Shown one piece after another: positions 55,939-64,000 of a stretch of 64,000 bases of DNA. The notes beneath the pieces are model-generated. The model was given only the letters and a program-made list of their open reading frames with translations. It was not told where the DNA came from and ran no database searches. A program made the position numbers and the translations under genes. Every line of letters starts with the position of its first letter. The first letter of the stretch is position 1. This DNA is from Pelobates cultripes (Eukaryota; Chordata; Amphibia; Anura; Pelobatidae), in contig OW240917.1 in NCBI GenBank assembly GCA_933207985.1, positions 104,380,756 to 104,444,755 on the forward strand, read 5' to 3'.

Positions 55939-56142
55939 CTAGATGGCTCCTCCTGCTACTCGTACTGCATCAGTCTGGTTGGTGCATGCCCTTGCGGACA
56001 TGGTGTGAGGTTGTACCAGGGTAATAGGGACCCCAGAGTCTCGTAGTGCCTCTGCCTTCTTCCCATCTATGGTAACTGTCAGTGGTGTTCCCGATTTTCC
56101 CCCTCTGCTTGTGCCGGGTTCACCTCGTGGAGCACGGTCCAT
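55939..56142 (-). pseudogene. Gmr1-like aspartic protease
   Basis: The retropepsin site A-L-R-D-S-G-V-P-I-T-L-V is readable with a preceding T-V-T-I-D-G-K strand. It overlaps the gag frame in another reading frame. The rest of the domain is short and broken, so it would not be active. Confidence 0.75.
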
Positions 56143-56563
56143 TGCTCTGGATCGGTGTTGTTGATATTGGGGGCCTCATGATGATAATGATGTGCGACCG
56201 CCCTCGGTGGTGGTGGTGTTGACCGATCCCAGTTGCCTCTGCTCCTCTGTGGGCAATGTATTTTATAATGTCCCGGTTGGTTACATTAGTGACATACCAG
56301 TGGTGTTCTCCGGCCTGTTGGGCTCTGCATTCTGCGCCTACTTGAGCCAGGACTTGAGCCACCATCTCTGGGTTTAGCCTCCACATCACCTTCTGCTGGA
56401 ACTCTGCTTCATCCCGGCTGACATTCGCTGCGCTGTTGGTTTGGTCGCCCTCCATCAGTTCTGCTATAAGTGTAGCTCTCTTTTTGTTGCTTGCCACCTG
56501 ATCTCGGGCTTCCAGCAGATCCTTTAGCGTAGTCCTTTTTAGTTTCTCATACTGCTGGGCCAT
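56120..56563 (-). pseudogene. Gmr1-like gag remnant
   Basis: This 147-residue frame starts M-A-Q-Q-Y-E-K-L and contains L-K-D-L-L-E-A-R-D-Q-V-A-S-N-K-K-R-A-T-L, a SAP-like helix-extended-helix segment seen at the start of some Gag proteins of this group. It ends with a His-rich and Ile-rich low-complexity piece. No CCHC knuckle is present, so the C-terminal half of gag is missing or rearranged. The first 30 residues look intact; the family assignment is from position and the SAP-like motif. Confidence 0.6.
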
Positions 56564-56985
56564 TCACCGAGTTTGAAAGACTCTCGACCTCCACAGTTAC
56601 AAATAGGCCTATTACATTTGAGTTTAAGTTGCATAGACTGCACACACAAAGCGAGGCTCATATGTAATGTAAGTGACAACCGTCTTCTATGTAATTGAGG
56701 ATGGTACATATAAACATGATGACCCCACTGACGGAGGGAAACATTTAAGAACTTAATCTGTTAAAAAAAATAATAATGAAAAAGTAATAATAAAAAATAA
56801 TAATAAAAATAATGAAAACAGGTCGAGATCTTGTTCATTGCCATGGTCTGACTTAATACATGCAATTTTCTTCATGTACCCTATCAAATTTGTATGAAAT
56901 TTTACCTGGCTTTTACACAAGCCTTTGAACTGTTTACATTTCACAATATCTGTCATTGAAAAGATAAAGAATAAAAAAAAAACTG
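56564..56985. other. Unassigned sequence between the Gmr1-like gag remnant and CR1
   Basis: A 5' LTR would be expected here but no LTR-family block was found. It contains (AAT)n-like runs at 56765-56815. Either the 5' LTR was lost or this is a different insertion. Confidence 0.5.
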
Positions 56986-57560
56986 AGTTGATCTTGCTGT
57001 CTTTGGCTTTGAGATTTTCATTGTCTAATTCAGCCCATTTAATTGCCCTTTTGCAAGCCCTGTTGGCGTGCTTATATTTGTTATAGGAGGCTATTGAACC
57101 ATCTGATTTAAATGAATGAATATCCCTTTCTTATTGTTTATTACTTGATTGTCCCCCTCACAAATCCACGTTGGTTTTAATTTGCTTCTTTTATATTTGT
57201 TTCCAATGGAATGTATTGGGAAATGTACTTTTGCAGAATTTGTGTAAATATTTGCCATTTATCCTCTGTGCTTCTGCCAGTGAATAATTACTGCTACTCA
57301 ATTTGTTGTAAAGATGCCCTTATCCTTTTGAATTAAGCCTTTTTTTTTAATTATGTATTTTTTGTAAAACCCAATTATTATTTTTTTATTAATCTCAAAT
57401 TATAATTATTCCCCACATACTCTTTAACTTAAATGTTTGAAATTAGGTCAACATTATTAGCCATTACAAACTCCAGACAAACATCTATTCTACATTGTAC
57501 TTACTCCTGTCTTATCACATTCATGAGCAGCACAACACTAATACTATATGTCTGTTTCAA
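56986..57560 (-). pseudogene. CR1-type LINE, 5' part of ORF2 (continuation of 44868-45888)
   Basis: The plus strand reads 'CCCATTTAATTGCCCTTTTGCAAGCC', 'CTTATATTTGTTATAGGAGG', 'TGGTTTTAATTTGCTTCTTTTA' and 'CCATTTATCCTCTGTGC'. These are antisense to the endonuclease-RT linker region of anuran CR1 ORF2 as I remember it. It has the same strand and the right order to be the other half of the LINE cut at 45888. Many stops are present. Confidence 0.7.
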
Positions 57561-59639
57561 GGGTTTCTGCTGTCTAAATAGTTTGAGAGAAGGTGCACTC
57601 TGTGCAGTGGGCAAGGGAGTTCTTAGCCCAATGAATTCAGGAGTTGGATATCATAACAGATTAAACTAATATGAGTTTCAGTGTTGTTTAGTGACTGTGG
57701 AAAATGTAAATGGTATTATATGTTATCCATGTGCTCATAAAACTCTGAATTTGTTTAGCAGCTTATGAATGACTTATCTTGTTGAATTAAGGAAACACCA
57801 TAAATAAATAGTGTTTATACCACACGGTGACTTGGCAAAATACCTTATATTCCTAGGCAACCATCATGTAATGCTTGAGGCTTCTCACACAGAAACCATT
57901 AGACCAAATTACAAATTACACCTGCAAGATGTCTTATACTATTACTTATTATATCTATGTTTTACTGCTATATTTTATATTCTTCATGCATATTGTAAAC
58001 ATTTTTGCAGAGTCTACATAATGCACAAAACAACAAGGATTTTTTCAAGACATCTTCAAAAATAATAATGTCACAATTGGCTCACTAATTAAACTCTGTC
58101 TGCTCAATTAAAATAAATAAGAATAAGATTTTTGCTAAGTACGAAATAAAAAGCATGAAAAACATCACTTGACTTTTAAAAGTCTAAGAATAAAACATGC
58201 AAATGTAACTAATTATGTGTCATATACACCTTCCCTTGAGGTTTATTCAGAACAAGCAACATCAGAAAGTGAATGTAAATCTTTAATTTGAAAATATTAC
58301 CCTACACAGAACACATGAGCATCTAGTTAGTTTTATAATCTCATGATATTATTCCCAAATACACTTGAACAAAATTGCCAAATGTGTTCTCATTTTAACA
58401 ACAGATCTTGGTTACTATTATTTATTAATCTGACAGATTTTTTTTTTATTAATATACTGACATTGTTGCTTGAAAAATGAAGTGTCACAAATTTTTCCCC
58501 AAGTGTGTTATTGTGGTTGTGTAATATGAAAGAAAAATGAGTGACAATGTTTAATTGGACCAAGAAGAGTGGATTCTTGTTTGGTTGCTATTACATACTC
58601 TTGTAGGTCCCTAAATTGGATGTCCATGTGTATGAGATTTGTAACATTTCAACAATTGTACTGAAAGTCTTATTTTCATATATTCCATACTGTATATTCT
58701 TCCTGCTAATTAGCTTTAAAATGCAATAAAATAGCAACACTAGATGAGGAAAAAAATTGCCTTTGTAGAAGTCATATACTTTAGATTTGGACATTATATG
58801 GAACTAGTCCTGAAGGAAATTTCTACAAATAAAACAAAATTATTGTGTTACTGATTAATATACTAATATGTCTAATAATTGATGCAAAATGCTGAAATGT
58901 GTGCATAAGACTAGTTGTTCCTAACTTTTTACTTGCGCTATAGGAGCAGACTCTGTTTAAGTTTTGTTCTCAGAAGTGTTAAGAAGGTTGAATGGGTATT
59001 ATATACTATGAACACCGTATTCATTAAATCTATGGGCATAGAGGAGCTGCTTATATTTATGTTCACACATTGTCTTGTATTCTATCAGAACTGAAGATCG
59101 GTCCACAGTCCCCAACTTATACAGCACTTGATTTTGATATTTTTGGATAGCTGGTCAAATGCTTTAAAACACTTTCAAAATGATTTCATTTTAAAAAATA
59201 TTAAAATATCAAAAAGTATGTCATATATCAAAAAGTATCAAAATATTAAAATATAGCTTTGCATAATTTTAAATTATTGTAAATGTTTATCAAAACCTGC
59301 TAAGTCATTTGAAAAGCTGATCCAAAATGTTAAATTGAAGCCATAAATGAGAATCTGCAGATAAAGTGATACTTAAGACTATCATGGTAATTCACTGTAT
59401 TTTGTCTGGATATATAAAAAAAATAAAAAAATACAGTCACAATTTTTGAATTCCAACCAGAATTGCAATTCTCATATTTACTACTGCAAAATATGGTTGG
59501 GATTTGTTTCAGTCCGACCAAATCTGTAGCAAGTGATCAGATGCATTTAGTTTCTGGATTATAATCAGTGCTTCTTCATTGGAGCCCTATTCAAAGGAAT
59601 AAGGAATATTCATAAAGCACCATATTTAAAAAAAGAAAA
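57561..59639. other. AT-rich intronic sequence, nothing recognised
   Basis: Short frames here lack motif support. 'ATATCAAAAAGTAT' is locally repeated near 59207-59240. Confidence 0.5.
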
Positions 59640-60600
59640 CAAAAATGGGGACCAACATCAGCATGCATGTTTGCAAGTGAACGATAATTTTAAGCACTGT
59701 GTGCCCTTTGGCAGCACTTGCAGCAAGCGGGCTAATAGAAAAGCATTGGCAATGCAAAGGTTAATCATGTTCAGCTGGCTGGCAAGCACTGGCCGCATTA
59801 AAGTAATTTTTTTTTTTTTAAATAGCCATATGCCCCTGTCTGACATGGTACAGGTGGAGTCATATCTATTAATCAGTGAGCAAGCAATGGCCACTGACTG
59901 CTCCCTGTAATAAAAACCAAGCAGTTGGACAGCCATAGGGATGGGAGTGTAATGTAAGACAGAGGATGTAGTTGGGGATTTATCAGGTGGGCAACTTTAA
60001 AATAAGTAATAGGAGTGGACATCCTAATGTTCTCCCTTACTCTACACATGGTCAATGGGTGAGGGATATTAGATTAAATAAATAGGGGGACATACTGATG
60101 ACTGTTTAAAGTAATAAAAAACTAGAAAGGCCCCATCCCATGGATCTTTGGCAGCATCCCTTTGTGGTCACATGGGGACAGAGGGTGGAAGATACTTATT
60201 AAATGGGGGAGACCTCACCCATGGAGAACGGTTGGGGACTACTAATTGTAATACAGAGGGGGCCTAGTGTTCCTCCCCCACTCCCCACACATGGGCTGAA
60301 GTTGGGGCTATTAAAACATTATACAAGGGTAGTGGACACATCACTGTCCTCCATCAAATCAGTTCCATTGTTCCCCCCACCTGGGTAAGTAGGGGTCTCC
60401 AGTTATCTGTCCACCCCCCACTATTTAATTTACAGTCCTCCAGCTGATACCCATGCGGGGGGTTGGCTAAGGTACTAGATAACCCCATTATTTTAAATTG
60501 AGCAGCCTCTGGCTGCTCACTGTTTAGCTAATATGTCCCCACCCTCTATATATCAGGTTTGGGCATAAGGGACCTCCCTATTATAGTAATATGAAAGTCA
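59640..60600. repeat. Unclassified repeat with degenerate minisatellite
   Basis: From about 59935 to 60560 a pattern of roughly 90-110 bp recurs with heavy divergence: 'GGGGACATA/GGACATC', 'CTCCCCCAC/CTCCCTTAC', 'CACATGG', 'TGGGGCTATTA/GGGATATTAG'. The preceding 59640-59930 includes the pair 'TTGGCAGCACTTGCAGCAAG' and 'GGCAAGCACTGGCCGCATTA'. Confidence 0.5.
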
Positions 60601-60734
60601 CATTGACCCCCATAGACTTTTTACATTTAATTTGTTTTTAGGGTTTTAATGAGGGCAGCTGGCTGTAGCATAAACTAAGCAGTTGCCACAAGGTTAGCCC
60701 TCACAGCGCCAATATATTTTTTTTGTTAATCTAT

Positions 60735-60960
60735 TTGCCCACTAGCTGTAAGTGCTGCCAGTGGGCAAATAGTTTGAACTTTGTAAATCCAGGCCTGGAT
60801 TTGAAGCATTCAGGTTAGTTAGGAGCCTGACTAGTCAAGTCCAGACATTGTTAAATAGTAAGAGTGTAGCTCAGACTTTGCAGTCCAAAGAACCAAGCCA
60901 GATGTTTTTGACCCTTTTGGTTTAGGGCTTTTTGGACTTCAATGAATAACCATGCAAGTA
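60735..60960. repeat. Hairpin and dispersed-repeat fragment
   Basis: TATTTGCCCACTAGC faces its inverse GTGGGCAAATA at 60735-60772. The 60815-60945 part resembles 31990-32125 ('TCCAGACATTGTTAAAT', 'GACTTTGCAGTCCAA', 'TTTTTGGACT'). Confidence 0.5.
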
Positions 60961-61197
60961 ATCTCCAAGGATATTATTACTATTGAGGTCTGTAGGAGTA
61001 TGCTCCTTTATTTTTTTTTTTTTTTGTGATCAGACTCCTTGGTGAAAATCTTTATAAATAAACACATAAAAGATAGATAAATACATTTCAATAGGAGGTA
61101 GAATTAGAGAAATATGCTGGAGTCATCTGAAAACAGTAAAAATAAGAGTAATGAATCTTTAAAATGTATCTATAACAAACAACATATTTTATTGTAG

Positions 61198-62323
<1,126 letters not shown>

Positions 62324-62796
62324 TTAAAGGACCACTATAGGCACCCAGACCACTTCAGCTTAATGAAGTGGTCTGGGTGCCTGGTCCAGCTAGGGCTAAC
62401 CCTTTTTTCTATAAACATAGCAGTTTCAGAGAAACTGCTATGTTTATATTAGGGTTAATCCAGCCTCTAGTGGCTGTCTCATTGACAGCCGCTAGAGGCA
62501 CTTGCGTGCTTCTCACTGTGATTTTCACAGTGAGAAAACACCAGCATCCATAGGAAAGCATTGTGAATGCTTTCCTATGAGACTGGCTGAATGTGCGAGC
62601 GGCTCTTGCCATGCATGCACATGCAGCCGAGGCGGAGAGGAGGCGGAGAGGAGGCGGAGAGGAGGCGGAGAGGAGGAGGAGAGCTCCCCACCCTGCGCTG
62701 GAGAAAGAGGTAAGTTTAACCCCTTCCTCACCCTAGAGCCCAGCGGGAGGGGGACCCTGAAGTGTATGTTATCCGGGCACTATAGTGGTCCTTTAA
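62324..62796. mobile_element. T2-type MITE (Kolobok-like, TTAA target)
   Basis: Both ends read TTAAAGGACCACTATAG in inverted orientation, a perfect 17-bp match including the TTAA site. T2 MITEs of Xenopus have TTAAAGG ends. Inside are nested palindromes (CCCAGACCACTTCAG facing its inverse at 62345-62382; AACATAGCAGTTTC facing its inverse at 62413-62445) and a 12-bp tandem repeat (GAGGCGGAGAGG, four copies at 62628-62676). Frames at 62409-62804 are not genes. Confidence 0.85.
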
Positions 62797-63179
62797 CCTT
62801 TTAAAAGGTTTTTGTTAGGGAACACATTGGTACTTAATATCGAATGGGAAATTTCATTGCAATTCTAATATATTTTTGATCACTTTAGAACTCATAGTGT
62901 ATTCTCTTTGCATTCTTCTGCTTTAATGAAATAAATACATTACAGTCAATTGAATTATTTTATTCCATCTTTATTTCATTGGTAAGGGAATCTTTGGCTT
63001 TTGAGAATTTAATTCATATGCAGCATTTGCAGCAATGTCCAGGTTTGGGTTTTCACTGTGCCTTTAAGAATGAGTAAAAATAATTTATAATTTGAAATTT
63101 GCAACTTTGCTTCATCTATAGTTTCCAATTAATAGAGAGCCCTAAAGTTAAAATGTTTTATAATATAAGAAAATAGAAT
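62797..63179. other. AT-rich intronic sequence, nothing recognised
   Basis: No coding or repeat signal. Confidence 0.5.
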
Positions 63180-64000
63180 GGTGATTCTGTGGAAAAAGGC
63201 GCTTAGAAGAATAAATTGCAATACAATACACCACGAAGTGGTAGCAGCTCACACACCAAAGATACGCACTCTCGAACCTATTAACAATCAAATGTGTACA
63301 AAGGATACTATTGTGCAAAAAGATGCAAAAATAGTGAGATATGGAGCGCTGTAACAATAAAGTAAACACTTACTCCTGTAATTCTCAGGAGATATAGATG
63401 GTGAGGAAGTCTTTGTATATCCTTATTAGGTAGGGAACCTCAAAAATGGAAACAAAAACAAGAGAAACAGGGAAGCAAAGCTACCCCTAGTGTAGAAATC
63501 CTTGGTATAATAGGTAATCAAATATAGATAGCAGTTTGCTTCTCACCTTCTCAAGAGCCAGTAACCAGGCTCCAAGTATATAGGTATAGTGTCAAATATA
63601 GAGTGACACTGCCCTTCTTTGTAGCAGCATGAAGATATCACTAATCAACTTGAATTAAAAATAACATTTATTGTAAATCTAACATAAAAACAATAAAATC
63701 AATATACTCAAGTGATAGTGCTGATCCGAGACGCGTTTCGCCTGTATAATTCGGCTTTCTCAATCGGTAAATACATGCTGCAAATAAGAACTTTAAATAT
63801 CCCACAATAGTGGCTGATTGGAGAATGGCGTCCGTGATACATCCAATCACGGAGCTCATATCGATGGGAGTGTGAAGGCCCAGCTGTCAGTAATCTTTCC
63901 GGTATCGTGACGTCATCACGCACGACGACTCGTGCGCGTGACGTCACTCGCGGAAGTGGGACATGTATAATAGTCCATCCCCTTGGTGGTATCAAACCCA
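63180..64000. repeat. Unclassified repeat with ACGCGTTTCG motif, runs off the window
   Basis: GC-richer than its flanks, with 'GAGACGCGTTTCGCC' at 63728-63742, a motif I recall in dispersed anuran repeats. At 63900-63955 two TGACGTCA octamers (63908-63915 and 63939-63946) sit in a palindrome-like 'CGTGACGTCATCACGCACG..CGTGCGCGTGACGTCACTCG'. No coding region was found. Confidence 0.45.

Larger units (their letters stand above)
45889..56985 (-). mobile_element. Gmr1-like Ty3/gypsy element (PR-IN-RT-RH order), split by an ERV
   Basis: After taking out the ERV (46363-52463 plus one AGTC), a 3' LTR (45889-46362 with 52468-52876) is followed rightward by RNase H, RT, post-integrase linker, integrase, protease and a gag remnant, all on the minus strand. 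So integrase precedes RT in the direction of transcription. That order within Ty3/gypsy is the known hallmark of Gmr1-like elements. 'AAGGGGAGTAT' on the minus strand at 52877-52889 is the polypurine tract. No 5' LTR was found to the right of gag. The 56564-56985 stretch is unassigned, and CR1 sequence resumes at about 56986. Confidence 0.85.
37289..61197 (+). other. FSTL5: FSTL5 intron between the two EF-hand exons
   Basis: The intron is about 23.9 kb with GT at its start and AG at its end, phase 0. At least half of it is transposon sequence: two Tc1 elements, L1 and CR1 LINE pieces, LTR elements and a provirus, listed separately. The LINE CR1, Gmr1-like and ERV insertions are antisense to FSTL5; the Tc1 and L1-type pieces are sense. 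Confidence 0.85.

Noticed and set aside
62409..62804. Frames on both strands around the GAGGCGG tandem
   Set aside because: They are inside a T2-type MITE; Arg/Glu-rich text comes from the 12-bp repeat.

Overview
The window is vertebrate nuclear DNA, most likely from an anuran amphibian. It lies inside the intron-exon body of one gene, FSTL5 (follistatin-like 5), on the + strand. Only two host coding exons are visible: 37092-37288 and 61198-61318. Each encodes one EF-hand, and a ~23.9 kb intron separates them. The anuran assignment is inferred from the repeats: T2-type MITEs with TTAAAGG ends, short TTAA foldback MITEs, L2, CR1 and L1-type LINEs, several Tc1 families, hAT MITEs, chromovirus and Gmr1-type LTR elements, and an endogenous retrovirus. 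No operons, CRISPR arrays, rRNA or convincing tRNA genes were seen.

Layout. 0-4 kb: a small triplicated repeat, a Tc1 end, and a + strand L2 LINE whose N-terminus carries a degenerate 2A-like motif. 4-12.5 kb: two minus-strand LTR-like copies of one family (4.37 and 10.44 kb), an old hAT MITE (8.4-9.1 kb) and a candidate solo ERV LTR. 12.5-27.8 kb: three long TTAA-bounded foldback elements (12543, 19381, 24703) full of hairpins and (AT)n. Between the first two lies a chromovirus (14708-18580) with two LTRs and a 5-bp target duplication but no reverse transcriptase. Between the second and third lies a composite Tc1 (22076-23239). 29.2-31.2 kb: a hAT MITE with a second hAT MITE inside it, both with perfect 8-bp target duplications. 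36-41 kb: a hAT fragment, FSTL5 exon A and two Tc1 elements. 42-57.6 kb: an L1-type RT fragment, an LTR with a gag-like ORF, and a three-level nest. In that nest a minus-strand CR1 LINE (44868-45888 and 56986-57560) is split by a Gmr1-like element with IN upstream of RT, whose 3' LTR is in turn split by a young ERV (46363-52463). 57.6-64 kb: intronic DNA, a degenerate minisatellite, FSTL5 exon B, a T2-type MITE and an unclassified repeat with an ACGCGTTTCG motif.

The host sequence serves FSTL5 only. Nearly everything else is mobile DNA, mostly broken. The most notable structures are the triple nest, the permuted pol order of the Gmr1-like element, the ERV reduced to integrase plus a short Env-like region between near-identical 1.6-kb LTRs, the chromovirus pol frame that stays open through the whole 3' LTR, the hAT-in-hAT insertion documented by a paralogous empty site, and the serial-hairpin TTAA family. 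Assignments rest on reading motifs, termini and internal repeats; no database search was run.
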